Below, one piece after another: positions 1-7,207 of a DNA stretch of 8,832 bases; positions within the stretch are counted from its first letter, which is position 1, and each line of letters opens with the position of its first letter. The notes beneath the pieces were generated by a model, which was not told the DNA's origin, ran no database searches, and was given only the letters and a program-made list of their open reading frames with translations. The DNA lies in contig CABSMZ010000071.1 in assembly GCA_902478875.1 (NCBI GenBank), positions 1-8,832 of the forward strand, given 5' to 3'. Source of the DNA: an uncultured Collinsella sp. (GTDB lineage Bacteria; Actinomycetota; Coriobacteriia; Coriobacteriales; Coriobacteriaceae). Position numbers and translations under genes: made by a program.

Positions 1-9
1 AAGAGACAG
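1..9. other. Tn5/Nextera mosaic-end remnant at left contig end
   Basis: The first nine bases, AAGAGACAG, are the last nine bases of the 19-bp Tn5 mosaic end used in tagmentation libraries. The reverse complement of the same mosaic end closes the window at 8823-8832. Matching remnants in opposite orientation at both termini indicate untrimmed adapter, not genome. Treat genomic sequence as starting at about position 10. Confidence 0.9.
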
Positions 10-18
10 GGGCACGTC

Positions 19-41
19 CTCGCGCGGGGGGGGGACGCGAG
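19..41. repeat. GC inverted repeat enclosing a nine-G run
   Basis: CTCGCG (19-24) and CGCGAG (36-41) form a perfect 6-bp inverted repeat around an 11-nt loop that contains nine consecutive G (26-34). No T-run follows on either strand, so it is not a classical terminator. It lies only ten bases from the adapter remnant. The G run could be genuine, or a sequencing or assembly error near the contig break. I assign no function. Confidence 0.5.
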
Positions 42-49
42 CCAAGTCG

Positions 50-83
50 AAAAAGGCAGTTAACCGGCGGCTATTCATGCCTT
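50..83 (-). terminator. Possible intrinsic terminator of the AAA+ ATPase gene
   Basis: Read on the minus strand just after the TAA at 89-87, AAGGCA (83-78) can pair with TGCCTT (58-53) across a 19-nt loop. The 3' arm runs into five consecutive T (54-50). The position is right for an intrinsic terminator. The stem is only 6 bp and the loop is large, so this is a weak candidate. Confidence 0.35.
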
Positions 84-86
84 GAT

Positions 87-1190
87 TTAGAACCGCTCGA
101 GAATCTCCGCGGCATTCTCTCGCAGATAGATATCTAGGTCCGGCACGGCAAACTGCACGTAGCCCCTCTGTGGAGCCTGAATAACCTCTCTTTGTAGCAG
201 CTTAGCCCTAATAGAGCTGACCTCATTGGTCTTTTTACCCATACGTTTAGCAATCTCAGATGATTTGGACTGCTGCTTATCCTCGCACATGGCCAAAAGA
301 TATTTGATATCGTTGAGTCCAAGTCCAGAAATCGCGGGCTCGTGAACAACATCGTGAAAACGAGCCTCTGCCAGCGCAATGCCTTCGATAACATCGCGCT
401 CGCTCACGTTGGCACTTTTGACACGATGCAAGTTGGCGCGCTGCCAAATGGAGTAACCGACCAGTTGCACCAAATAGGCATAGCCCTTCGTGGCCTTAGC
501 GGCTCTCGACAGCAGATCGTCCTCTATGGTCAAACCAGTCGCTATAAAGCTATCGCCCATAGAGAGCGCTACCTCCACCTGGTTGATAGGCGCCAGATCT
601 TCGGGGAGGGCACGACGCAAGAATGTAAGTGCCTTGCCGTTAATAAGATCCATAACACCAGCGGGCAATCCGGCAAATGCGAGAGCAATATCGACTTTCT
701 CCCCTATTAGAAGCTGCACAGCAGAAGCAATAGCGCGCATATCGTCAATCGGGGCATCCTGCACCTCATCTATTGCAATAAACAGGCCCTTGGAAGACTT
801 TGCGGCCGAGCCAAGCAACTTTCTAAGACTCGACTCTTTTGGCACAACGTCGAATTTAGCGGAAACAAAGCCGGCATTTACGCCGACTGAAGCATTGGTC
901 GCAAGGGAGGATTCTGCAATCTGATCCTTCAGGTCCAGCAATAGGTTGGGACCAGCAGAAACAATAGCCGTCTTCCAGCCAAGCTCTCGTGCACGATCTC
1001 TAAGATCACAGAGCAAAACAGTTTTTCCGGAACCCCTTGGCCCGGCAACGCGCATGAGCCTCGCAGGTGCACCAATTCCCGAATTCAAACTCTCGGTAAA
1101 CTCAAGGGCAATATCATCACGACCAATTATGCGCGGAGGCTCAGCGCCGGCAGTGGGACGAAACGGGTTATGGAATATTGTGGCGCTCAC
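87..1190 (-). CDS. Stand-alone AAA+ ATPase with C-terminal winged helix, function unknown
   Basis: Predicted cytosolic P-loop ATPase of 367 residues. From the GTG start it shows an N-terminal NPFRP...IIGRDD entry motif, a Walker A box GPRGSGKT at 50-57, and a Walker B strand LFIAIDEVQD ending at about 145 with D141 and E142. AGLP at about 173-176 sits where a sensor 1 region is expected, and LTFLRRA at 188-194 offers possible arginine fingers. Residues about 290-348 look like a winged helix ending in RGYVQFAVP. This layout matches a widespread actinobacterial family usually annotated only as ATP-binding protein; no function is known to me. GTG at 1190 is preferred because GAGAGG (1203-1198) lies 7 nt upstream; the longer frame from TTG at 1205 has no ribosome-binding site. 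The gene is visibly poorer in GC than its neighbours and has its own promoter, so it is probably not part of the glycan operon and may be acquired. Confidence 0.85.
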   Translation of the reverse strand: MSATIFHNPFRPTAGAEPPRIIGRDDIALEFTESLNSGIGAPARLMRVAGPRGSGKTVLLCDLRDRARELGWKTAIVSAGPNLLLDLKDQIAESSLATNASVGVNAGFVSAKFDVVPKESSLRKLLGSAAKSSKGLFIAIDEVQDAPIDDMRAIASAVQLLIGEKVDIALAFAGLPAGVMDLINGKALTFLRRALPEDLAPINQVEVALSMGDSFIATGLTIEDDLLSRAAKATKGYAYLVQLVGYSIWQRANLHRVKSANVSERDVIEGIALAEARFHDVVHEPAISGLGLNDIKYLLAMCEDKQQSKSSEIAKRMGKKTNEVSSIRAKLLQREVIQAPQRGYVQFAVPDLDIYLRENAAEILERF

Positions 1191-1197
1191 TTGTTTG

Positions 1198-1203
1198 CCT
1201 CTC
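1198..1203 (-). promoter_or_regulatory. Ribosome binding site deciding the ATPase start
   Basis: GAGAGG on the minus strand lies 7 nt before GTG at 1190. The alternative TTG at 1205 overlaps this site and has only AT-rich sequence upstream. The site therefore favours the shorter protein. Confidence 0.6.
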
Positions 1204-1215
1204 AAGGAAATCGAT

Positions 1216-1315
1216 TATCGGTCAATCTTAGCTTTATTAGTTTATCGCAACTATATCGGATTATATCGAGTTGTATAAGCCTGTACAAACTTATCGTAGA
1301 AGTATCGAGCTATCG
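1216..1315 (-). repeat. Array of seven CGATA motifs around the ATPase promoter
   Basis: On the plus strand TATCG occurs at 1216, 1243, 1254, 1264, 1292, 1303 and 1311; read on the gene's strand each is CGATA, all in the same direction. Steps are 27, 11, 10, 28, 11 and 8 bp, giving two groups of three with mostly one-helical-turn spacing plus one lone copy near the start codon. The segment 1211-1320 has only 38 G/C in 110 bases. An inverted repeat TTGTA (1271-1275) / TACAA (1284-1288) lies between the groups and overlaps the -35 region. The arrangement resembles an operator array for a multimeric DNA-binding protein. The regulator is unknown; the ATPase's own winged helix is one candidate. Confidence 0.65.
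1260..1288 (-). promoter_or_regulatory. Promoter of the AAA+ ATPase gene
   Basis: On the minus strand a perfect -10 TATAAT (1265-1260) lies 17 nt after TTGTAC (1288-1283), a poor -35 match. Transcription would start near 1253, about 60 nt before the GTG. One CGATA copy overlaps the -10, three lie upstream and three downstream, as expected for a regulated promoter. Confidence 0.6.
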
Positions 1316-1400
1316 TAATGTAAACTAACAAATAGCCTAAACGCTGCCTTCTTCCCAACTCATGGCGAAGTCAAGCTGAGGGCCTTCTAACAACCATTGT

Positions 1401-3887
1401 CTAAAGCGAGAAGTACTCACTCTCGGAAGACAAGTTAGGCCCCAACCATGGATCACCCGTCAAGAAAAACTCCGGCCAGCGCTGCGTGAACAGCGCTTGC
1501 TCGCGCTTCCAGCGGCGCAGTTTTTCCTCGTTGGCCTCTTCCCTGCCGCGCGAGGTGAACTCATAGTGATACAGCTCGGCGTAGGGCGTATAGATGGTGC
1601 GGTAGCCCGCCTCCCATACGCGCAGGCAAAAGTCTGCGTCGTTAAAGCCAACGGCGAATTCCTCGTTGTAGCCGCCGACGCGCTCAAATACGCCGCGTCG
1701 CACCATCTGGCAGGCACCCGTTACGGCGCTAAAGTTGCCCGGGCGCACGGCACGGGCAAGATAGCCCTCGCGCTTTGCCGAGAAGTCCTGGTTGGCGTGG
1801 GCAAGTGCACCACGCACGCCAACCAAAATGCCGGCATGCTGCACCAGATGATCGGCAAAGTAGAGTTTGGCGCCCACCACGCCCGCATCGGGACGCTGCA
1901 GATATCCCATCATCTCTTCTATAAAGTTGGGACTTATGACCTCGGTATCGTTATTAAGCAGCAACAGATAATCGCCCTTAGCGTGCTCAACGCCAAAGTT
2001 AATGATCTGGGAGTAATTGAACTCGCCCGGCCAGAACACAACGCGCGCGATACCCTTGCCTTTGGATGCTGCAGCCACGCGCTCTGGCAGGGTTTCGTAA
2101 TACGCAAACGTCTCCGGGTCTTCGCTGTTGTTCTCCACCAAGACGATCTCGTAGTTGGCATACGTGGCTTTCTGGGCGATCGACATCACACAGGCATCGA
2201 GCGTCTCAACGTGGTCCTTAGTGGGGATCACAATGCTCACCAGCGGCGCAGGCTCCGGCAGCGCATAGCGCATGCGGTAGACAAACGGCGTCTCGGTCTC
2301 CTCGACCGTTCCGCAAATACCCAGCGCGTTAAAGTGGCGCCGAAGCGCAAGGCGCCCGGCCTCGATGGCATACGGCTTGCTATCGGCAGACCCATCGGCG
2401 GTCGACCCCGGATGAACGCGCCAGTGATACAGCACGTGCGCAACATGCTTAAACCGCGCGCCCGCCGCAAGGCAGCGAAGCGTCAGGTCGTAGTCCTGGG
2501 CGCCCGCAACGTCTTCTGGGGACATACCAATGTGATCGATGAGCGCCTTCTCCACCATCAGGAAATGCGTCACGCAGTTATGGCTATAGAGCAGGTCGAC
2601 GTTGAGTACGGTCTTAAAGACGGCCTGGCCCCACTCCCCCGTTTTCTGGAACATGTCCTCATCACAGAACAGGACCTGGGGACGCTCGCCCTCGGCCGCC
2701 TTATTCAGTGCGGAAACATACTGGAATAACGCGTCCGATTCCAGAATGTCATCGTGGTCCAAGAAAGCGATGTAGTCGCCTGTCGCTTGCTCGATACCTG
2801 CGTTGGTGTTGACCACAATGCCGCCGTTGCCGGGAAGCTCGATGCGACGGATGCGCTCGTCGTTGGCACCTGCCGCAAGGGTGGCCACCGCGTCCCATTC
2901 GGGCGAAGCATCCATAAGGAGCAGTTCCCAGTTGTCATAGCTCTGGGCTAGCACCGAGTCCAGCAGCTCGCGCAGGTAAACCCAATCAGTCTTGTAGCAC
3001 GGCACCACAATGCTCACGAGCGGTCTATAGGCAAAGGCCGCCGAAGCGACACGCTGGCACGCCAAATCGCCCGGCTTTGCGCGATGCTGCTCAAACCAGC
3101 GTCGATAGGCCGCATCATCCGCACGCGCATCCTTCATGCGGTTCCAGCTGTCGTCGACCATGCCGTTGTACAGGCGGCCATCCATGGCGCAAAAACCGCT
3201 CTGAATCTGGCCCGTGGCATCAGCCGCAATCGCGACAAAATCTCGTATATCCTGAGGCATCTCAACGCTCAGATACGTTTTATTGACGCGGCAACCGTCC
3301 TGCTGCGGCACATCGACCTGCGACTCAAACACATGCACGGTGGCATCGATGGCGTTCATATGCGTATCGAAAATCTGGAGCTCAGGTGCGCACTGAGGGT
3401 CTCCCGCCCAGGTAACCTCATAGCGCCACACCGCGCCGGCGTCTGCCGGCAAATAGCGGATGGCATCGATCTCGTAGAGGCCGCAGTGTTCGCCACGCTG
3501 CGCATCGCGGATAAGCGCACACAGCGCAGGCTTTGCTTTGTAGTTAATCTTGGACTCCAGCTTGGCAACGCGGCTATCGAGGCGAATGGAACCCAACCTT
3601 TGGCCACCGGATGCAAAAACGACATCCATCGACGAGCCATCCAAAAACGGAAGCACCAAGACAGCGAGCTCGCGCTCGTAATCGGAAACGGAAGGGCAAA
3701 GCGCCAGCACACGGCCATGATCGACCGGGAGCACTAGCGACGGCACACAAGAACCGCTCGTCGTCGCATGGGCAAACGCTTGAGAACCCTCCCGCTCAAT
3801 AAGCGCGGCGACATCCTGACCGGCAAAACGAAGCAGCACAAACAGACGGCCCTGGCTGCGGCAAAGTGCCAAACGCTTGATACTCAT
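1401..3887 (-). CDS. Two-domain family 2 glycosyltransferase
   Basis: An 828-residue protein predicted to add two sugars during surface glycan assembly at the inner face of the membrane. It has no signal peptide or membrane span. Residues 1-285 match no domain I can name. The first GT-A domain runs from about 288 to 500, with VSIVVPCYK at 291-299, the metal-binding DHDD at 377-380 and a QDYD acidic motif at 464-467. The second runs from about 548 to 780, with VSIVIPTKD at 550-558, NND at 645-647 and a GFNDAD motif at 747-752. This tandem layout resembles O-antigen and rhamnan glycosyltransferases of the RfbC/RfbF type; the sugars cannot be told. ATG at 3887 directly follows the TAG of the upstream gene (TAGATG, no gap), which points to translational coupling; its own ribosome-binding site (GAGAAG) is weak. 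It is the last gene of the cluster. The 3' side (1325-1400) holds no convincing terminator, so readthrough towards the ATPase gene is possible. Confidence 0.88.
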   Translation of the reverse strand: MSIKRLALCRSQGRLFVLLRFAGQDVAALIEREGSQAFAHATTSGSCVPSLVLPVDHGRVLALCPSVSDYERELAVLVLPFLDGSSMDVVFASGGQRLGSIRLDSRVAKLESKINYKAKPALCALIRDAQRGEHCGLYEIDAIRYLPADAGAVWRYEVTWAGDPQCAPELQIFDTHMNAIDATVHVFESQVDVPQQDGCRVNKTYLSVEMPQDIRDFVAIAADATGQIQSGFCAMDGRLYNGMVDDSWNRMKDARADDAAYRRWFEQHRAKPGDLACQRVASAAFAYRPLVSIVVPCYKTDWVYLRELLDSVLAQSYDNWELLLMDASPEWDAVATLAAGANDERIRRIELPGNGGIVVNTNAGIEQATGDYIAFLDHDDILESDALFQYVSALNKAAEGERPQVLFCDEDMFQKTGEWGQAVFKTVLNVDLLYSHNCVTHFLMVEKALIDHIGMSPEDVAGAQDYDLTLRCLAAGARFKHVAHVLYHWRVHPGSTADGSADSKPYAIEAGRLALRRHFNALGICGTVEETETPFVYRMRYALPEPAPLVSIVIPTKDHVETLDACVMSIAQKATYANYEIVLVENNSEDPETFAYYETLPERVAAASKGKGIARVVFWPGEFNYSQIINFGVEHAKGDYLLLLNNDTEVISPNFIEEMMGYLQRPDAGVVGAKLYFADHLVQHAGILVGVRGALAHANQDFSAKREGYLARAVRPGNFSAVTGACQMVRRGVFERVGGYNEEFAVGFNDADFCLRVWEAGYRTIYTPYAELYHYEFTSRGREEANEEKLRRWKREQALFTQRWPEFFLTGDPWLGPNLSSESEYFSL

Positions 3888-4955
3888 CTACACTTCTCGC
3901 TTTCCAAGGGCGTTCGCTGCCATGCGTTTGCAGGCACCCAGGCGCCCAAACCTCAAGACGTCGTAATCGAACATGAGCTTTTTGCACGCACGGGCATTGG
4001 GGGCATTGCTGGTAAGCGCTGCACGCACCATAGCAGCAACAGAAGGAGCGCATTGCGCGAGCGCAGTATCGCTGCCCACGGCAGAGCCGGCAAGCGCCGT
4101 GGCAACGGCAGCAAACACCTTGCCGCAGTCCGTACCCAACAGCCTGAGCGCATCGTACAGCACCAGATCGCACAGGAAATATGCCAGGTCATCGGCATGC
4201 TGGGCATCGAGACCATCGCGCTGCCAGTCAGCCAGCACAGCGGAGTAAATCTTCACATGCTCCAGCAGACGCGTCTCGTCGTCATAGCGCATGGTATCCA
4301 TGAGCGAACCCTTGCGCGCCACGCGGTAGTCATACAGCTTGCTCGAGATAAGCGCGGTCTTGTGCGAACGACCGTACACGGCAAAATCGAAGACCTGGTC
4401 CTCGCCATACTTAACGGTTTCGTCGAACACGATCCCGTTGCCCAGCAAAAACTCACGCTTGCAGGCAGTGCGCCATGCAAAGGGGCGAGAAGCTTCCTTA
4501 AACAGCACGTCGGAGCTATAGCCTTCAAACGACACATCGCGCGGGCTCAGCACATAGTTAAGCCACGGATATCCCGCCTCCAGCGGATACGGATTCGCAC
4601 CAAAGGTCAACACGTCGCAGCCCTCGCGCTCAAAGGCATCGACGATCACGCGGCATGCATCGGGCGTAAAACGGTCGTCTGAATCCAAAAATGCAACGAT
4701 AGGCGCCGTGGACGCAGCGATGCCCGCATTGCGGGCGCTCGACAGGCCGCCGTTCGGCTTATCGACCAGCGTAAAACGCGCGTCCTTTTCGCAATAAGCG
4801 GCCGCAATATCGCGCGAACCATCCGGCGAGCCGTCGTTGACCAGCACGCCTTCCCAATCGGGCATATCCTGCGCAAGCAAGGAGTCCAGGCACCAGGCCA
4901 GACACTCCTCCACCTTGTAGATGGGAACGACAACGGAAATCTTAGGGGTAGCCAT
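3888..4955 (-). CDS. Family 2 glycosyltransferase, type II copy
   Basis: A cytosolic GT-A glycosyltransferase of 355 residues with no membrane span. From the ATG at 4955 it shows ISVVVPIYK near the N-terminus, VNDGSPD at about 39-45, DSDD for metal and nucleotide-sugar binding at 91-94, AWR at about 160-162 and the probable catalytic-base motif GED at 184-186. It shares the second-half layout of the gene at 6161-7201: GED.VF.F followed by HKT, and a later hydrophobic DL...D..RL stretch. The two look like distant paralogues. A GTG at 4961 is also open in frame, giving 357 residues. AGGAG (4969-4965) lies 9 nt before the ATG but only 3 nt before the GTG, so ATG is preferred. The gap from the upstream TAG is 12 nt, and the ribosome-binding site overlaps that stop codon. 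Donor and acceptor are unknown. Confidence 0.88.
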   Translation of the reverse strand: MATPKISVVVPIYKVEECLAWCLDSLLAQDMPDWEGVLVNDGSPDGSRDIAAAYCEKDARFTLVDKPNGGLSSARNAGIAASTAPIVAFLDSDDRFTPDACRVIVDAFEREGCDVLTFGANPYPLEAGYPWLNYVLSPRDVSFEGYSSDVLFKEASRPFAWRTACKREFLLGNGIVFDETVKYGEDQVFDFAVYGRSHKTALISSKLYDYRVARKGSLMDTMRYDDETRLLEHVKIYSAVLADWQRDGLDAQHADDLAYFLCDLVLYDALRLLGTDCGKVFAAVATALAGSAVGSDTALAQCAPSVAAMVRAALTSNAPNARACKKLMFDYDVLRFGRLGACKRMAANALGKREV

Positions 4956-4964
4956 AATCACGTG

Positions 4965-4969
4965 CTCCT
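4965..4969 (-). promoter_or_regulatory. Ribosome binding site overlapping the upstream stop codon
   Basis: AGGAG on the minus strand shares bases with the TAG at 4970-4968 that ends the preceding glycosyltransferase. It is spaced 9 nt from ATG 4955 and 3 nt from GTG 4961. The overlap implies coupled translation of the two genes. Confidence 0.6.
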
Positions 4970-6086
4970 ACTGCGCCGCCGGCACGTCGTCGGGATGCGG
5001 GTTATCGCCGTAGGCGCGCTGATACGTCAGCACGCGCCAAACCAGCGGCAGGCCGCCGATCTTAAAGTAGTGTTTAAACGTATTGAGCTTGCCCGGCTTC
5101 TTAAAGTCAAAGCGCGAATCGATATAGGCGCGGGGCGACTTGACCATCAGGCGCAAGTCGGTCTCGCCACGCGGATCAAACAGCGACAGGTCAAAGCGAC
5201 CGGCATCCCAATCGGCCTTCAGCTCGGGTGAAGCCTTCTCCCAAAACTGCTCGCGCAACTCATCGACCAGACGCTCATCATTCCAGCGGTACGTATCGAC
5301 CTTCATGCGCATTAAAATGCCCTGGAGCTGAGCCTTGAGCTCAGGACGCTCGTCCAAAAAACGTTGCATCTCGGCATATTCGTCGCACACGCAAAACACC
5401 TTGTTGGGCGAATTAACGGAGCTCTTCTCGTTATCCTGGCGATAGCACAAAATGGGGTCCGCAATAAACGCGGCGCGCTCGGCGCAAGCCCAAACCTTAA
5501 AGTTAAAGCCTGCGTCCTGATACGAGGCACCCGGCGTGGGAAGGAACCGAATCTGATTGTCGTTGAGGAACTCGCGCCGATAGATAGCCGACCAAATGGA
5601 AGGTTTGCGGTAGAAGATGCCCGGGCGATCGACAGGGCGATACGCGGCGCCCGTCATATGCTCGTCGATGATCCCAAACAGCTCACGGCGCTCGCTGGGC
5701 GTGGACCAATACAGGTAAAAGTCGCCCTTCACCACATCGGCATGCTCAGCATCGGCCTTGGCGACCAGCTTTTGGAGCGAATCCTCAAACATAAAGTCGT
5801 CGGACTCAAGGATGCCCACGTACTCGCCGCGCGCCATCTCCAGGCCGCGGTTCATCGAGTCACCGTAGCCGCTGTTGGCTTTGTCGATCATCTTTACACG
5901 GGGGTCGCGCTCCATGTACTCGCGAATGATATCCGGCGAGCTATCGGTGGAACCGTCATTGATGCAGATGATCTCGATGTCCTTGAGCGTCTGAGTCACG
6001 GCAGAATCGAGGCACTCGCGCAGGTAGCGTTCGACATTGCAAATGGGAACAAGCAGCGAAACTTTAGGGGTATCAGAGTTCTGCAA
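4968..6086 (-). CDS. Family 2 glycosyltransferase, type I copy 2
   Basis: A 372-residue cytosolic GT-A glycosyltransferase. Motifs seen: VSLLVPICN at 9-17, CINDGSTD at 41-48, SGYGDSMN at 72-79, ESDD at 94-97 in the DxD position, KPSIWSA at 161-167 and a YQD candidate catalytic base at 189-191, then YRQDNE at 215-220. Residues 20-99 match residues 22-101 of the gene at 7208-8311 at 73 of 80 positions. After about residue 235 the two diverge strongly, which suggests the same donor chemistry with different acceptors. The start is TTG at 6086, supported by a perfect AGGAGG 5 nt upstream. It follows the previous gene by 74 nt, the largest gap in the cluster, where an internal promoter may lie. The C-terminal 130 residues match nothing I can name. 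The exact sugar is unknown. Confidence 0.9.
   Translation of the reverse strand: MQNSDTPKVSLLVPICNVERYLRECLDSAVTQTLKDIEIICINDGSTDSSPDIIREYMERDPRVKMIDKANSGYGDSMNRGLEMARGEYVGILESDDFMFEDSLQKLVAKADAEHADVVKGDFYLYWSTPSERRELFGIIDEHMTGAAYRPVDRPGIFYRKPSIWSAIYRREFLNDNQIRFLPTPGASYQDAGFNFKVWACAERAAFIADPILCYRQDNEKSSVNSPNKVFCVCDEYAEMQRFLDERPELKAQLQGILMRMKVDTYRWNDERLVDELREQFWEKASPELKADWDAGRFDLSLFDPRGETDLRLMVKSPRAYIDSRFDFKKPGKLNTFKHYFKIGGLPLVWRVLTYQRAYGDNPHPDDVPAAQ
5790..6029 (-). repeat. Direct repeat copy 2: catalytic core of type I glycosyltransferase
   Basis: This 240-nt segment encodes residues 20-99 of its gene. Aligned by hand with 8009-8248 it differs at roughly 33 positions, about 86% identity, in the same orientation. 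The encoded peptides share 73 of 80 residues. The copies lie 2219 bp apart, so recombination between them would remove the intervening type II gene and join the two type I genes in frame. Confidence 0.8.
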
Positions 6087-6091
6087 GAGAA

Positions 6092-6097
6092 CCTCCT
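6092..6097 (-). promoter_or_regulatory. Consensus ribosome binding site for a TTG start
   Basis: AGGAGG on the minus strand lies 5 nt before TTG at 6086. The site and spacing are near ideal, which settles TTG as the start of the type I copy 2 gene. Confidence 0.8.
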
Positions 6098-6120
6098 GTT
6101 GAATAGCGTGTAACAGGGTT

Positions 6121-6151
6121 ATTTTAGCAGCCGGGTTGCGGCGGGCGGCAA
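6121..6151 (-). promoter_or_regulatory. Possible internal promoter in the glycosyltransferase cluster
   Basis: In the 74-nt gap between the second and third genes, the minus strand reads TTGCCG (6151-6146), a 19-nt spacer, then TAAAAT (6126-6121). TGC immediately precedes the -10, making an extended -10 element. A start near 6114 would leave a short leader before TTG 6086. The -35 is weak and the spacer long, so this is tentative. Confidence 0.4.
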
Positions 6152-6160
6152 CGCTTGGAA

Positions 6161-7201
6161 TTATATAAAGCGCTCCAGGCAGGCTTTGAGACCGCGAGTC
6201 GAAAGATAGAACAGCGTGGCATCTGCCATCGAAACGCCCGAGGTCGCCGCAACGAGCTTGTGGGCAACACGGCGAACGGCGACCTTAGCAGGCATATCCG
6301 CCCACTCCGTTCCCAAAAACGTCGTGAGGTCCATGTTGACGCGAGCCGCCACGCAATGGAAGTCATCGGAATCCAAGCGCGCCAAATCAAACACGATAAG
6401 GTCCAGGAACCAGGTGATCAGCTCGCCGGGACACAGGTCCATAAGACCGTAGCCCGCCCAGTCCTCCAAGACCTCCTCGAGCATTCTCATATGGGCATCG
6501 AGCTTTTTGGCGCGAGCCTCGACACTGTTGAACTCGTGCGTCGCCGATTCGCTCTCCATCACGTAGTGGTAGAACTTGTCCGGCATGACGACGGTCTTGT
6601 GGGCAAGCGCATAAGCCGCAAATTGGAAGACGACGTCCTCGCCCAAAGCCAGACCGGGGGCGAAGCGAATGCCTTCGCGATTGAGCAGCTCGCGCGAAAA
6701 AGCCGCACGGCAGGCATAGGGCTGCGCATTCGAATGGAACAGCAGTTGGGGATCACGGGCGCCGAAGGTGCCAGCTTTGGGGCTCATGAGTTGCTGGACG
6801 CGTTTGGGGGCAGCATCGGCAGGTTCACAGACGCCGCCAAAAACGGCGGCCTCGGCATCCGCAGACTCCATGGCATGCAGCACGCGCTCGACCGTCTGGG
6901 CATCGATGTAATCGTCGGCGTCCACAAAAAAGACGGTCTCGCCCTCGGCAGCATCGATACCGGCATTTCGAGCGCACGAGACGCCCGCGTTTTCCTGGTC
7001 AATCACCAGTACACGATCGTCGGCCTGCGCGATCTGGCGCAACGCGTTCAACGAATCATCAGTCGAACCGTCGTTGACGCAGACAACCTGAATCGAGCGC
7101 TCGGACTGGGCCAACAGCGAATCGAGGCATCGCTGAATCGAGCGCGCAGAGTTGTAAACGGGGACGACAATGGTAGCTTTAGGACACGAGGCCTCTCCCA
7201 T
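6161..7201 (-). CDS. Family 2 glycosyltransferase, type II copy 1
   Basis: A 346-residue cytosolic GT-A glycosyltransferase with no membrane span. Motifs seen: ATIVVPVYN at 9-17, CVNDGSTDDS at 41-50, NAGVSCARNAG at 71-81, DADD at 94-97 for metal and nucleotide-sugar binding, and LGEDVVF at 186-192 with the probable catalytic base. HKT at 201-203 and the hydrophobic LDLIVFDLARL stretch at about 266-276 have counterparts in the gene at 3888-4955, so the two are probably distant paralogues. ATG at 7201 lies 6 nt after the TAG of the preceding gene, with a GAGGGG-like site 10-11 nt upstream. The tight spacing indicates coupled translation. It ends in TAA at 6163-6161. Donor and acceptor cannot be read from the sequence. 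Confidence 0.9.
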   Translation of the reverse strand: MGEASCPKATIVVPVYNSARSIQRCLDSLLAQSERSIQVVCVNDGSTDDSLNALRQIAQADDRVLVIDQENAGVSCARNAGIDAAEGETVFFVDADDYIDAQTVERVLHAMESADAEAAVFGGVCEPADAAPKRVQQLMSPKAGTFGARDPQLLFHSNAQPYACRAAFSRELLNREGIRFAPGLALGEDVVFQFAAYALAHKTVVMPDKFYHYVMESESATHEFNSVEARAKKLDAHMRMLEEVLEDWAGYGLMDLCPGELITWFLDLIVFDLARLDSDDFHCVAARVNMDLTTFLGTEWADMPAKVAVRRVAHKLVAATSGVSMADATLFYLSTRGLKACLERFI

Positions 7202-7207
7202 GCCGAC

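Noticed and set aside
1..9. Genuine Tn5/IS50 end
   Set aside because: No IS50 genes follow, and the opposite window end carries the same element in the other orientation, as expected for library adapter.
1206..1320. CGATA array as a transposon end or replication iterons
   Set aside because: No transposase, integrase or replication initiator is visible and there is no matching inverted copy elsewhere in the window. An operator array fits better with the embedded promoter.
1325..1400. Terminator for the glycosyltransferase operon
   Set aside because: Only 4-bp stems such as CTCA/TGAG with long loops are visible, and no T-run follows. I cannot support a terminator.
1497..2729. Plus-strand open frame of 410 codons
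   Set aside because: It is antisense to the second glycosyltransferase domain of the 828-residue protein, whose motifs are intact; there is no start signal or domain.
3768..4682. Plus-strand open frame of 304 codons
   Set aside because: It spans the junction of two minus-strand glycosyltransferases on the opposite strand and has no motif.
6131..6157. GTTGC/GCAAC hairpin between the second and third glycosyltransferase genes
   Set aside because: It has a 5-bp stem with an 8-nt loop and no T-run, and overlaps the candidate -35 region; too weak to call an attenuator or terminator.
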